Origin: Anaerolinea thermophila UNI-1 | GTDB lineage: Bacteria > Chloroflexota > Anaerolineae > Anaerolineales > Anaerolineaceae | Length of the DNA: 64,000 nt | Direction: 5' to 3' | Assembly (NCBI RefSeq): GCF_000199675.1 | Contig: NC_014960.1 | Location: forward strand, 186,001-250,000 | In this document: piece by piece, positions 39,430 to 48,176 of the stretch | Layout of the letters: each line of letters opens with the position of its first letter | How positions within the stretch are numbered: the stretch's first letter is position 1 | The notes under the pieces: generated by a model | What the model saw: the letters and a program-made list of their open reading frames with translations, nothing else | What the model was told of the DNA's origin: nothing | The model's database searches: none | Translations under genes and position numbers: made by a program

Positions 39430-40991
39430 GCGCGGGCGAGTGGTTTTTCCTCTACGGCGCGCCGGGTTCGGGAAAAAGCACCCTCGGCAGGGCGCTGGCG
39501 GAGCGTTTGGATTTGCCCTTCTTTGACCTGGATGCGCTCATCGTTGAGCAAGCCGGCGTGGACATTCCCGCCATTTTCGCCCGTGAGGGTGAAAGCGGCT
39601 TCCGCGCCCGCGAGCGTCAGGCTCTGCATGAACTGCTTGCCGGAGACGGCGGGGTGGCTGCGCTGGGCGGCGGCGCTCTGCTGGAGGATGCCAACCGCCG
39701 CGCAGTGGAGGCGCACGGTGCGGTGCTGTGCCTGCACGCCGATATTGAGACTCTGCAGGCGCGGATGAGCCATGCGGCGGAGGAACGTCCGCTGGTGGCG
39801 GGAGAAAACTGGCGCGAGCGTCTGCGCAGTCTGCTGGAACGGCGCGCCGGGCATTATGCGTCTTTCCCCTTGCAACTGGACACCACCCATCTCTCACCGG
39901 AGCAAGCCGTTGAGGAAGCTCAGCGTCTGCTGGGGGTCTTCCGTCTGCGCGGCATGGGCACGTCTTACGATGTGCGCGTGCGCTTTGGCGGGCTGGATGC
40001 CTGCGGCAGTTTACTGTGCCGCCGCGGTTTGAAAGACCCGCTGGCGCTGGTGAGCGACGATCGCGTCATGCCCCATCACGGCGAGCGTCTGCGCGCCGCG
40101 CTGGAAGATGCGGGCTACCACGTTGTGCCGGTCATCCTGCCTGCCGGGGAGGAACACAAGACCCTGCGCTCGCTGGAAACGCTGTGGAGCGCCTTCTTGC
40201 AGGGCGGGCTGGAGCGCGGCAGTACGGTGATTGCTATAGGCGGTGGGGTGATCGGCGACCTGGCGGGCTTTGCCGCGGCAACCTACATGCGCGGGGTGCG
40301 CTGGGTGGCAGTGCCGACCACCCTGCTGGCGATGGTGGATGCCAGCCTGGGCGGGAAAACCGGCGCCGACCTGCCGCAGGGCAAGAACCTCATCGGGGCT
40401 TTCCATCCGCCTGCGCTGGTGCTGGCAGACCCGCAAACGCTGGAGACCCTGCCGGAGGAAGAAATCCGCGCCGGGCTGGCGGAGGTGGTCAAACACGGCA
40501 TCCTTGCCGACCCGGAACTTTTCTATCTTTGCGAGCAGGGCTGGGAGGCGGTGCTGGGGCGCATGGGGGAGGTCATCCGCCGGGGGATGGCGGTGAAGGT
40601 GGGCTTCATCGAGCGCGATCCCTATGAGAAGGGGGAACGCGCCGCGCTGAACCTGGGTCACACGGTGGGACATGCCATCGAACGCGCCAGCGGTTACCGC
40701 CTGCGCCACGGCGAAGCCGTTGCTATTGGGCTGGTGGTGGAGGCGCAACTGGCGGAACAGTACGGCATTGCCCGCAAAGGGCTGGCGGAGCGCATCGCCG
40801 CCTGCCTGCAGGGCTTGGGCTTGCCCACGCGCATTCCTGCCGGGCTGGATGCAAACGCCTTCCGCGCCGCGCTTCAGGTGGATAAGAAGAACGCCGATGG
40901 ACGGGTGCGCTTTGCCCTGCCGGAGGACATCGGCGCGTACCGCGTTGGAGTGCCGCTGGAGGTGGACTGGTCGGCGTACCTGTCGGGTTGA
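39426..40991 (+). CDS. aroKB: Fused shikimate kinase and 3-dehydroquinate synthase
   Basis: One 521-residue chain joins two pathway steps. Residues about 1-172 are shikimate kinase: P-loop GAPGSGKST at 11-19, FFDLDALIVEQAG, FRARERQAL, LGGGALL. Residues about 178-521 are dehydroquinate synthase: PAGEEHKTLRSLE, IGGGVIGDLAGFAAATYMRG, PTTLLAMVDASLGGKTG, and Zn ligands in NLGHTVGHAIE and RHGEAVAIG. The fusion is unlike the separate E. coli genes. 3-dehydroquinate dehydratase is absent from this cluster. It is the last gene, with only 6 bp to the convergent tail-tube gene. Confidence 0.94.
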   Translation: MSAGEWFFLYGAPGSGKSTLGRALAERLDLPFFDLDALIVEQAGVDIPAIFAREGESGFRARERQALHELLAGDGGVAALGGGALLEDANRRAVEAHGAVLCLHADIETLQARMSHAAEERPLVAGENWRERLRSLLERRAGHYASFPLQLDTTHLSPEQAVEEAQRLLGVFRLRGMGTSYDVRVRFGGLDACGSLLCRRGLKDPLALVSDDRVMPHHGERLRAALEDAGYHVVPVILPAGEEHKTLRSLETLWSAFLQGGLERGSTVIAIGGGVIGDLAGFAAATYMRGVRWVAVPTTLLAMVDASLGGKTGADLPQGKNLIGAFHPPALVLADPQTLETLPEEEIRAGLAEVVKHGILADPELFYLCEQGWEAVLGRMGEVIRRGMAVKVGFIERDPYEKGERAALNLGHTVGHAIERASGYRLRHGEAVAIGLVVEAQLAEQYGIARKGLAERIAACLQGLGLPTRIPAGLDANAFRAALQVDKKNADGRVRFALPEDIGAYRVGVPLEVDWSAYLSG

Positions 40992-40997
40992 GGCGTC

Positions 40998-41450
40998 TTA
41001 CTCCATCTCCAGCCGTTCAAACGCCAGTTCCAGACTTTCGACAAACAACTCGCCGCCGAGCCCGGTCAGGTTGGAGAAGAGATGATTAACCGGTCGGGCG
41101 CGGAAAAATTTCCACGTCAGCACCACGTTGGACAAATCCTCGTTCATCAGGTGGATGGTGACACTGCGGGTGTTGCCGGTACTGCCGTTGCGGAACTCGT
41201 TCCACCACTGGTACCAGTCCAGCGAACCGTTCACGGTGCGGCGCAGGATGAGCGTGCCGTATTCCACGCCGGTCTGTACCTTTTGCGGTTCGGGGGTTTT
41301 GCTGTTGCCGGGGCGGTAGTCGGCGACCACCAGCCGGGCTTCGGGAAAGACCACTTCCAGCAAGCCGGTATTGGGCGACCAGGTCTCGCCGGTGCCTAAA
41401 TCCACGGTGAAGTGGCAGGGGGGATAGGGGGCATCACGGTAAATTGCCAT
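40998..41450 (-). CDS. Phage/contractile-injection tail-tube-like protein (gp19 family)
   Basis: The 150-residue product matches the T4 gp19/Hcp-like tail-tube pattern. It has a start like AIYRDAPYPPCHFTVDLG, a GLLEV segment, DYRPGNS, GTLILRRTV, WYQWWNEF, TIHLMNED, WKFFRARPV and a final ELFVESLELAFERLEME. These proteins form the inner tube of contractile tails, including extracellular contractile injection systems. No sheath, baseplate or AAA gene is in the window, so it is an orphan or part of a dispersed locus. ATG 41450 starts the conserved region; codons upstream lie in the neighbour. Confidence 0.75.
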   Translation of the reverse strand: MAIYRDAPYPPCHFTVDLGTGETWSPNTGLLEVVFPEARLVVADYRPGNSKTPEPQKVQTGVEYGTLILRRTVNGSLDWYQWWNEFRNGSTGNTRSVTIHLMNEDLSNVVLTWKFFRARPVNHLFSNLTGLGGELFVESLELAFERLEME

Positions 41451-41487
41451 GGGGGTACTCCATTTCAAAAGAGAAGGGAGAGCCTGT

Positions 41488-41922
41488 TTACAGGCTCCAG
41501 ACCACAATCAGGTGCAGAATCCACCCGCCCAGCAGAAGAATGATCAGCGCGCTGAACAGCAGGTTCAGGGGATGGGTATCCAGCACGGAACTTTCCTGAA
41601 GCGCGGGCAGGCACAGGCGCGTTTCCATCTCGCGGCAGGCTTCCACCCGCGCGCGGATGCGCTCCAGCAGGTTGCGCGCCAGCCACAGCGTCAGCAGGGT
41701 GAGCAGGATGCCGGTGAGGTTGATGGCGGTGAGCAGAGGGCGCAGAGGCGGACTACCCAGCCCGCCCACCGCGGGGATGAACAGCACCAGCACCGCCAGC
41801 AGGAGCAGAGGCAGGCAGACCGCCAGCAGGCGTTCCTCGTGGCGCAGGGCTTCCAGCGTGCGCGTGTAGCCGTCCTGCAGGGGCTGGTCGGCGGGTGCGC
41901 GGATGCGCGAAAGAGGGTTCAT
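41488..41922 (-). CDS. Small membrane protein next to the tail-tube gene
   Basis: The 144-residue protein has hydrophobic segments near residues 32-52, 64-82 and 118-142, with a basic, helical cytoplasmic stretch between (RNLLERIRARVEACREMETR). I do not recognise the family. It starts the two-gene minus-strand unit with the tail-tube gene 37 bp later, so it may be its membrane partner; this is inferred from position only. Confidence 0.6.
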   Translation of the reverse strand: MNPLSRIRAPADQPLQDGYTRTLEALRHEERLLAVCLPLLLLAVLVLFIPAVGGLGSPPLRPLLTAINLTGILLTLLTLWLARNLLERIRARVEACREMETRLCLPALQESSVLDTHPLNLLFSALIILLLGGWILHLIVVWSL

Positions 41923-42004
41923 GGGAGTTTCCTTTATTAAATGGATGAAAAATGGATAATTTCAGTATAGCACAATCCCATGCAGGACGCGCGTTGAAGT
42001 GGAC

Positions 42005-42029
42005 GTGTGCCGGGTCTGTCGAGGCACAC
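42005..42029. repeat. Inverted repeat of the dispersed element
   Basis: GTGTGCC (42005-42011) and GGCACAC (42023-42029) flank GGGTCTGTCGA, a short relative of the element at 18395-18511. Confidence 0.5.
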
Positions 42030-42065
42030 GGATTTCTCCCCTTTGCGCTCTTGGCGTCTTGGCGG

Positions 42066-42104
42066 TAAAAAATCACCGCGCCCCGGGGTACGGAGCGCGG
42101 TGAT
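42066..42104 (-). terminator. Intrinsic terminator after gatA
   Basis: The stem ATCACCGCGC (42072-42081) / GCGCGGTGAT (42095-42104) on the minus strand is followed by a run of T (A-run 42067-42072 on the plus strand). Confidence 0.85.
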
Positions 42105-42125
42105 ACTTTCAGAGAAATCTCAGGC

Positions 42126-43709
42126 TTACGCCAGCACGCGCGGACGGGCTTGCCGCCAGGCTTCGCCCTGGGTGGCGATTTCGTAGGCGCGCCCGATGCG
42201 CAGAAGGATATCCTCGGAGAAATCGGCGCCCAGCAGTTGGATGCCGATGGGCAAGCCCTGCGCATCCAGCCCGGCGGGGATGGACAAGCCCGGCACTCCG
42301 GCGTGATTGGCAGGCACGGTCAACTGGTCGGCGTACTGCATCAGCACCGAATCGCCGTACACCGCCGCCATCTCGAAGGCGGTGGTGGGTGTGGTGGGCG
42401 TCAGCAGGGCATCCAGACGGTAGGCGCCGTTGCGGTCAAAGGCTTGCTCGAAATCGCGGCGGATGAGCGTGCGCACCCGCAAAGCCCGCTGGTAGTAGCG
42501 CGCGCTGTACTGCGCGGCGCTGACGTACATGCCCATCAGGATGCGCAGTTTGGGCTGGATGCCGAAGCCCTCGGCACGGGTCTTGCGGTACATCTCGCGC
42601 AGGTCAGCCACCGCCTGCGGGGTGCGGTAGCCGTATTTAACGCCGTCGTAGCGGTGCAGGTTGGATGCGGCTTCCACCCGGCTGATGACGAAGTACGCCG
42701 GGATGCCGTAGCGCGTGTTGGGCATGGGCACGTCCTCGATGATCTCCGCGCCCATCTGGCGCAGAAGGTCGGCGGCGCGGTACACGGCTTGCTCAATCTC
42801 CGCCGGCAGGGGCTGTTGTTCAAAACCGCCGTCCGGCGTGGGGTAGGTGATGCGGAAGTAATCCGGCGAAAGCCCGATGCGCAAGCCTTTCACGCCCTTT
42901 TCCAGTTCGGCGAGGTAATCGGGCACCGGCACAGTAGCGGTAGTGCTGTCTTTGGGGTCGGCTCCGGCAATGACCTGAAGCATCATCGCCGCGCCGCTGA
43001 CGTCCTTTGCCAGCGGACCGGGGCAGTCCAGCGATGAAGCAAAGGCAATCAGCCCGTAGCGCGAGACGCGCCCGTAGGTGGGCTTGAGTCCCACCACGCC
43101 GCAGAAGGATGCCGGCTGGCGGATGGATCCGGCGGTATCGGTGCCGAGGCTCAGCACGGATTCGCCTGCCGCCACCGCCGTCGCGCTTCCGCCCGACGAG
43201 CCGCCCGGTACCCGCGAAGGATCCCAGGGGTTGCGCGGGGTGGGCTTGAACGCTGAAGATTCGTTGGATGAGCCGTAGGTGAACTCGTCCAGATTGACCT
43301 TGCCCACCAGCAACGCGCCGGATTGCTCCAGACGCTCCACCGGCGTGGCGGTGTAGGGGGCGGTGAAATTGGCGAGGATGCGCGAAGCGGCAGTGGTGGG
43401 GGTATCCTTGACGCAGAAGATATCCTTGATGCTCACCGGGATGCCTGCCAGCGCGCCGGGGTCTTCACCGGCGGCAAGGCGCGCATCCACGCGGCGGGCT
43501 TGTTCCAGGGCGCGCTCGTCGGTGAGGGTGATAAAGGCATGCACCTTTTGCTTGTCCTCTTCAGTCAGGTCGCTGTTCTCCAGCGCGCCCATGCGCCCTT
43601 CCACTTCGCCGATGCGTTCCAGGGTGGATTGCAGAATCTCCACCGCCGAGGTCTTGCGTTCGCGCAGTAAGCGGTACAGTTCAACAGCCGAAAGATCACA
43701 AAGTTCCAT
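42126..43709 (-). CDS. gatA: Asp/Glu-tRNA amidotransferase subunit A
   Basis: GatA hydrolyses glutamine and passes ammonia to GatB for correction of Glu-tRNA(Gln) or Asp-tRNA(Asn). The 527-residue amidase-signature protein has catalytic Lys in GIPVSIKDIF, the GGSSGGSA loop and the nucleophile Ser region GTDTAGSIRQPASFCG. It is somewhat longer than the usual 485 residues. gatC is 6 bp upstream; gatB is not in the window. Confidence 0.95.
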   Translation of the reverse strand: MELCDLSAVELYRLLRERKTSAVEILQSTLERIGEVEGRMGALENSDLTEEDKQKVHAFITLTDERALEQARRVDARLAAGEDPGALAGIPVSIKDIFCVKDTPTTAASRILANFTAPYTATPVERLEQSGALLVGKVNLDEFTYGSSNESSAFKPTPRNPWDPSRVPGGSSGGSATAVAAGESVLSLGTDTAGSIRQPASFCGVVGLKPTYGRVSRYGLIAFASSLDCPGPLAKDVSGAAMMLQVIAGADPKDSTTATVPVPDYLAELEKGVKGLRIGLSPDYFRITYPTPDGGFEQQPLPAEIEQAVYRAADLLRQMGAEIIEDVPMPNTRYGIPAYFVISRVEAASNLHRYDGVKYGYRTPQAVADLREMYRKTRAEGFGIQPKLRILMGMYVSAAQYSARYYQRALRVRTLIRRDFEQAFDRNGAYRLDALLTPTTPTTAFEMAAVYGDSVLMQYADQLTVPANHAGVPGLSIPAGLDAQGLPIGIQLLGADFSEDILLRIGRAYEIATQGEAWRQARPRVLA

Positions 43710-43715
43710 GTGGGT

Positions 43716-44036
43716 TCACTCCAGCGGGGTGGTGGGCGTTTCGGGGACGACGATGTAGCCGTCATCCACTTCGGGGGCTTGGGAGAGGATGTCCTGCGGA
43801 GCAGGGTAGGGGTGCCACTCATCGGCGCGCGGCGGCTGGCTGATTTCGGGGGTGTAGGCTACGCCGTGCGAGGTGATGGGGGTATCCTCATCCAGTGGAA
43901 TGGCTTCCAGTTCGTGAATGGCTTTTAACTGATAATTCAACTGCCGGCGCAGGTATTCGGCTTCCTGCGCGTCCAGTTCCAGCGCGGCAAGTTCAACCAG
44001 ATGGGCAAACAATTCGGGAGTAATTTCGTCCGTCAT
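43716..44036 (-). CDS. gatC: Asp/Glu-tRNA amidotransferase subunit C
   Basis: The 106-residue GatC belts GatA and GatB together. It shows the N-terminal helix pair (LFAHLVELAALELDAQEAEYLRRQL, written here as two family blocks) and the extended tail with HGVAYTPEIS and ADEWHPYPAPQDIL. It is cotranscribed with gatA. Confidence 0.9.
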   Translation of the reverse strand: MTDEITPELFAHLVELAALELDAQEAEYLRRQLNYQLKAIHELEAIPLDEDTPITSHGVAYTPEISQPPRADEWHPYPAPQDILSQAPEVDDGYIVVPETPTTPLE

Positions 44037-44045
44037 AGATCCCTT

Positions 44046-44498
44046 TCATGGGCTTGGGGGGTATATGGTGGAAACAGGCTCGGTAGGGGTTACCGGCGTT
44101 GGAGAAGGCGTTACCGGTGTGGAAGTGTACGTGGGCGGCACGGTGAAGGTGGGCGTGTTGGTGGGCGTGCGCGTATTGGTAGGCGTGCTGGTGCGCGTCG
44201 GCGTGGGGGTGAAAGTGGGCAGGCGGAAACCGGTCGCCGTGGGCGGCAGAGTAGAGGTGGGGCGCAGAGGGCGCGGCGTTGCCGTCGGCACTTCAAAGGG
44301 ACTGGTGCGCGCAATGGTGGGCAGGGCGCGCAGGGTGGCGGTGGGCGACGGCACAAAGAGCGTCGGCACCGGTGTGGGCGGCGGGTAGGGGTTGATCATC
44401 ACATAGGGGTTGATGAAGATGATGGAGAAAATCAGGATGAGGAACGCCATCCCTGCCAGCAAGACGATGGAGAGCACATCCCAGCCAGAAAGACGCAT
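44046..44498 (-). CDS. Membrane-anchored Pro/Thr-rich protein
   Basis: The 150-residue protein has one membrane segment (residues 9-31) followed by about 110 residues of Pro/Thr/Ser-rich low complexity built on TPTxTPT and PTNTPT units. Such stalks are frequent in Anaerolineae and probably span or decorate the envelope, perhaps glycosylated. No folded domain is visible. It lies 9 bp before gatC and may head that operon. Confidence 0.65.
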   Translation of the reverse strand: MRLSGWDVLSIVLLAGMAFLILIFSIIFINPYVMINPYPPPTPVPTLFVPSPTATLRALPTIARTSPFEVPTATPRPLRPTSTLPPTATGFRLPTFTPTPTRTSTPTNTRTPTNTPTFTVPPTYTSTPVTPSPTPVTPTEPVSTIYPPSP

Positions 44499-44570
44499 GA
44501 GTCACCTCCGCTGGTGTCAGTATATCCCAGACTGGGCATCTGTCAAGTTGAGCGGTGCATGAACGGCTTG

Positions 44571-44604
44571 CCCTCTCCCAGCGGGAGAGGGCAGGGTGAG
44601 GGCA
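44571..44604. repeat. Short inverted repeat, CCCTCTCCC type
   Basis: CCCTCTCCC (44571-44579) pairs with GGGAGAGGG (44583-44591), followed by GCAGGGTGAGGGC. This hairpin-plus-tail form is a widespread REP-like intergenic element and could end transcription between the two minus-strand genes. Confidence 0.5.
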
Positions 44605-44643
44605 TGGATTCGATGTTGAGAAAACGATGCGGGCTACTGCGCC

Positions 44644-44913
44644 TTAAAAACGGCGGTTGGCTTTCCAGGCGTCCGTCCCGGGGGTAAATGCCGAGCCGAC
44701 GGAATCGTTGTACGGGTTGCCGTCGTGGTTGCGCATGTGGTTCCAGGCGTTGTAGGCGATACCGCTCCGGATAATTTCTTCCCTGCGTTGTTTTTCTTCC
44801 TCTTCTTCCATGAAGAAACGGTTGGCTTTTTGTTGACTGTCCCTGTCCTGATCAACCTTGCAGACAAAATATATTCCAAGAGCCAATGCCAGAATGATAA
44901 GAAAACCTTCCAT
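44644..44913 (-). CDS. Small single-pass membrane protein
   Basis: The 89-residue protein has a membrane helix at residues 3-19 (GFLIILALALGIYFVCKV) and a charged cytoplasmic part (QDRDSQQKANRFFMEEEEE, KQRREEII). ATG 44913 has a strong GGAGGAAAATA site; the longer open frame to 45219 is not used. The family is not recognised. Confidence 0.6.
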   Translation of the reverse strand: MEGFLIILALALGIYFVCKVDQDRDSQQKANRFFMEEEEEKQRREEIIRSGIAYNAWNHMRNHDGNPYNDSVGSAFTPGTDAWKANRRF

Positions 44914-45360
44914 TATTTTCCTCCCTGTTTGGTTTTTGCTGGTTTTGTCCACCCTCACCATGGAAAAAGCCTGGAAAATCCTCCCTCGGCGCAGGGACAG
45001 CGCCGCCGCGCCGATGCCCGAAAACGCGCCCGTTTTCACGGCAATGGACGGAGCGGCTCGTCCTGCCCAAGGGACGATACAATATCCCCCCTTCCTCCGA
45101 AGGGAGTTGCGTATTTGTGTTAAAGACCTGTTCCGTCTGTGGAATCCGCCATCCCCGTGCGCCCCCTGCGGGCGGCGTCTTTCCCCCTGGTTTGTATCAT
45201 CTGAATTGATTATAACCAAAAAATTACTTTTGGGAAGGATTTTTCACATTTGCTTGCTTTGCGCCTTTGCAGTAAAACAAACTTCTCTGAACGCTCGCCA
45301 GATGCCGTTTTGTGGTATGCTCAAAAGGAACCTGCCGAAAACAAGGAACGTCTTATTTCT
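44914..45360. other. Divergent intergenic region
   Basis: About 450 bp between the small membrane gene (minus) and the lipoprotein gene (plus). Open frames here are extensions without ribosome sites. No promoter with good spacing or RNA structure could be named. Confidence 0.4.
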
Positions 45361-46548
45361 ATGAAGAAACTGCTCCTCTCGCTTGTGCTGATGCTCTGGG
45401 CGGTGAGCGCCTGCGCTCCCCGCATCCCCCCTGTCCCGTCCCTTCAGGCGCAGTCCCTGCCTGAAGCGACGCCTTCGCCCTCCCCTGCGCCCACTTTCAC
45501 CGCCGTCCCCTCCCCAACGGAAACCCTTCCCGCGCCTGTGCCTTCATCGGGCAGTCTTCTGCCCTTCACGCAACTCACCCGCCTGGACGCCCTGAACGGC
45601 TGGGGGGTGCGCGATACCCGTGTCCTGCGCACTACCGACGGCGGACGCACCTGGCAGGACGTCACCCCCTCCGACCTGCACAGCGAGATGACGGTAACCC
45701 TCTCGGGCTTCTTCCCCTCGGCAGAGGAAGCCTGGGTGTGCCTGCCGGCTCTCGACCGCTACGACTCCGGCACGCTCTACCGCACGACAGACGGCGGGCA
45801 GACCTGGCAGTCGGCGCCCGCGCCATTTGGCTGGGCGAACTTCTTCCGCGCGCCGGCTTCCGCCCAAACCGTTCTGGCGCAGGTCTCTCTTCAGGGTTTG
45901 GTGGAACTGCACCGCACCCGCGACGGCGGGCAGACCTGGGAACTGGTGATGCGCTCCACGGCGGGCGATGAGGATGCCCCCGGACGCCTGCCGGTGGGCA
46001 TGCACACCCAGTGGCAGATTGCCGCGCAGGATGAGCAAACCCTCTGGGCGGCGGGCATCTCCCCGGCGGTGGACGGCTTGTACCTCTACCGCAGTGGCGA
46101 TGGCGGGGTGCGCTGGGAGCGCCGTCCGCTGGATTTGCCCCAAAGTCCCTCCGGCTTCTACGCCGAAGGATTGCGCTTCTTTGACGGGCAGAGCGGAGCC
46201 TTCTCCATTTTTTACGGCAGTGAGACCTTTCAGCGGGCTTTCTTCGTCACCCGTGACGGCGGCGCTTCGTGGCAGTTGACGCCAGGCATTCCGGCAGTGG
46301 GCAACACCTGGTCGGCACCCGATGCCCTGCACTGGTGGGTGTGGGATGGGGAGAACCTGCGCCTGTCGCAGGATGGCGGCTGGACGTGGCAGACTGCTCC
46401 CGCCAACCCGCCGGAGACACCGGAGTCGCTCGTTTTCAGCGACCCGCTAACCGGCTGGGCGGTGCAGTACGACGAAAACGGTCACCGCCTGTACGGCACG
46501 ACCGACGGCGCGCAGACCTGGGAACTGCTGGCAGAGGATGTGCCGTAA
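45361..46548 (+). CDS. Exported lipoprotein with BNR/Ycf48-like beta-propeller repeats
   Basis: The 395-residue protein has a lipoprotein signal ending WAVSACAP (Cys near residue 19), a Pro/Ser/Thr stalk (about 25-65), then repeated RTTDGGRTWQ-type units (RTTDGGQTWQ, RTRDGGQTWEL, VTRDGGASWQL, QDGGWTWQT, GTTDGAQTWEL). These Asp-box repeats form sortilin/BNR or Ycf48-like propellers and usually bind proteins or glycans at the cell surface. AAGGAACG precedes ATG 45361. It is convergent with the DUF72 gene. Confidence 0.8.
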   Translation: MKKLLLSLVLMLWAVSACAPRIPPVPSLQAQSLPEATPSPSPAPTFTAVPSPTETLPAPVPSSGSLLPFTQLTRLDALNGWGVRDTRVLRTTDGGRTWQDVTPSDLHSEMTVTLSGFFPSAEEAWVCLPALDRYDSGTLYRTTDGGQTWQSAPAPFGWANFFRAPASAQTVLAQVSLQGLVELHRTRDGGQTWELVMRSTAGDEDAPGRLPVGMHTQWQIAAQDEQTLWAAGISPAVDGLYLYRSGDGGVRWERRPLDLPQSPSGFYAEGLRFFDGQSGAFSIFYGSETFQRAFFVTRDGGASWQLTPGIPAVGNTWSAPDALHWWVWDGENLRLSQDGGWTWQTAPANPPETPESLVFSDPLTGWAVQYDENGHRLYGTTDGAQTWELLAEDVP

Positions 46549-46551
46549 TCC

Positions 46552-47295
46552 TCACCGCGGCGCAAGGCGCTGAATCAGTGACCGGGCGTTCTCCGGCGCA
46601 TAGCCCTCAAAATCGTTGTTGAAGAAGATGTACACCCGTTCGGCGACCTGTTCGACATGACGGCGCGCCAGCGCGGCAATTTCATCCAGTTCGGCATCGG
46701 TGTAGCAGTGGGCGTACCAGCGCGAGCGTCCGTGCAGGCGCAGGTAAGCCGTCCTGCCGGTCAGCCAGCCGCGCAGGGGCGCGCGCGGGGCGTCGGCATC
46801 GCAAAAGCAGGCGCCGCTTTCCTCCAGCAGGGCGCGGGTCTCATCGGTCAGCCAGCGCTCACTGCGGAACTCTACCGCCACCCGCGCGGGGTCGGGGAAT
46901 GTCCGCAGGGCGGCGCGCAGGCGTTCGGGGTCGTAAGGGGTGGATGGGGCTAACTGCAGGAGAATCATGCCCAGTTGATTGCCCAGCAGGGCGGCGCTCT
47001 CCCAGAAAGCGCGGATGTCTGCCTCAACGTCCTGCAGAAATTTGTAATGGGTGATGGGTTTGGGCGCTTTGAGGACGTAAGTGAAGCCCTCCGGCGCCTG
47101 CTCGCGCCATTTGCGGTAGGTGCTTTCGCCAAAGGTGCGGTAAAAGGTGGCGTTGATTTCAACGGTGTCGAAGGTCTGCGCGTAGTGGGCAAACCAGCGC
47201 GTTTTGGGCAGGTTTTCGGGATAGAACAGTCCGCGCCAGTGGTCGTACGTCCAGCCGGACGTGCCGATGCGGTAGGGAGTGGAAGTCCCGTTCAT
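46552..47295 (-). CDS. DUF72 family protein
   Basis: The 247-residue TIM-barrel protein starts YRIGTSGWTYDHWRGLFYP and has FDTVEINATFYRT, FTYVLKAPKPITH and YIFFNNDFEGYAPENA, all DUF72 hallmarks. The function of this widespread family is not established. ATG 47295 starts the protein close to the family start. Confidence 0.88.
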   Translation of the reverse strand: MNGTSTPYRIGTSGWTYDHWRGLFYPENLPKTRWFAHYAQTFDTVEINATFYRTFGESTYRKWREQAPEGFTYVLKAPKPITHYKFLQDVEADIRAFWESAALLGNQLGMILLQLAPSTPYDPERLRAALRTFPDPARVAVEFRSERWLTDETRALLEESGACFCDADAPRAPLRGWLTGRTAYLRLHGRSRWYAHCYTDAELDEIAALARRHVEQVAERVYIFFNNDFEGYAPENARSLIQRLAPR

Positions 47296-47320
47296 GGGTT
47301 ATCTATCCTGATTCTGCCAT

Positions 47321-47346
47321 GAAAAAGAGGGGCTGTTAAGCCCCTC
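47321..47346 (-). terminator. Terminator of the pruA/CoA-transferase operon
   Basis: GAGGGGCT (47327-47334) pairs with AGCCCCTC (47339-47346); read on the minus strand the stem is followed by TTTTTC. Further repeat of the GAGCCTGCCGA type lies at about 47366-47395. Confidence 0.8.
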
Positions 47347-47411
47347 CGAAAGCCTTGGCAAAGCGAACGCCGAGCCTGCCGAACCATGCGCACACGCTTG
47401 CTTTGCGCTCC

Positions 47412-48173
47412 CTAGCGGTAAATGCCCTGCGGATCGAGTTCCTCGCGCAGGATGCGCAGTTCCTCTGCCGTGGGCGGCTCGGTGATGCGCAGGGATGGCG
47501 CCACCTTCAGCGCCCAGCCGGTGTTCTCGCGCGCCATCTCCACCGTTGCCCCGGCGTGCAGGGCGGTGAGAATCAGTTCCCCGTTCTCGTCCGGCTCCAG
47601 AATGCCCAGGTTGGTCACCACCGCCTGCGGTCCCTTGCCGCGCACGCCGGAAGCCTGACGCTCGCCCTTGCCGCTGAGGAAACCCGCCGAGGTGTGGAAG
47701 TCCACCCGCTCGGGGAAGCGCCGCTTCTGGTGCGGGGTCATGATGTAACAGCGGTTTGCCCAGGCGGCGATTTCCATGGAACCGCCGGAGCCGGGCAGGC
47801 GCACCTTGGGGTGGGCATAATCGCCAATCACCGTGGCGTTGATATTGCCGAAGCGGTCAATCTGCGCCCCGCCCAGAAAGCCCACGTCCACATTTCCGCG
47901 TTGCAGGTACAGGGTGAAGATATCGTACATACTGCACACCGCGGCGGCGCCGCTCACCAGCGTGGGGTCGCCGATGGAAAGGGGCAGGCGGTTGGGACGT
48001 GCACCGATGACCCCGGCTTCGTAAATCATGTACAGGTTGGGGGCGTGGGTGCGCCGCGCCAGGTTGCACGCCAGGTTGGGAATGCCCACGCCGACAAACA
48101 CCACATCGCCATCGCGCAGAAGGCGCGCCGCGTTGATAATCATCAATTCGCTGGAAGTGTATGCCGTGTCCAT
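47412..48173 (-). CDS. CoA-transferase family I, beta subunit (GctB-like)
   Basis: The 253-residue subunit has FVGVGIPNLACNLARRTHAP, a catalytic-Glu candidate in YMIYEAGVIGARP, SIGDPTLVSGA, VGFLGGAQIDRFGNIN and GSGGSMEIAAWANR. These fit the glutaconate/3-oxoacid CoA-transferase family, which moves CoA between acyl-CoA and a free acid. Substrate is uncertain. It lies 3 bp after the alpha subunit. Confidence 0.85.
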   Translation of the reverse strand: MDTAYTSSELMIINAARLLRDGDVVFVGVGIPNLACNLARRTHAPNLYMIYEAGVIGARPNRLPLSIGDPTLVSGAAAVCSMYDIFTLYLQRGNVDVGFLGGAQIDRFGNINATVIGDYAHPKVRLPGSGGSMEIAAWANRCYIMTPHQKRRFPERVDFHTSAGFLSGKGERQASGVRGKGPQAVVTNLGILEPDENGELILTALHAGATVEMARENTGWALKVAPSLRITEPPTAEELRILREELDPQGIYR

Positions 48174-48176
48174 AGT

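Noticed and set aside
44065..44388. Val/Gly-rich open frame opposite the Pro/Thr-rich protein
   Set aside because: It is the complement of the repetitive Pro/Thr codons; the minus-strand frame has a membrane anchor and sits in the gatCA unit.
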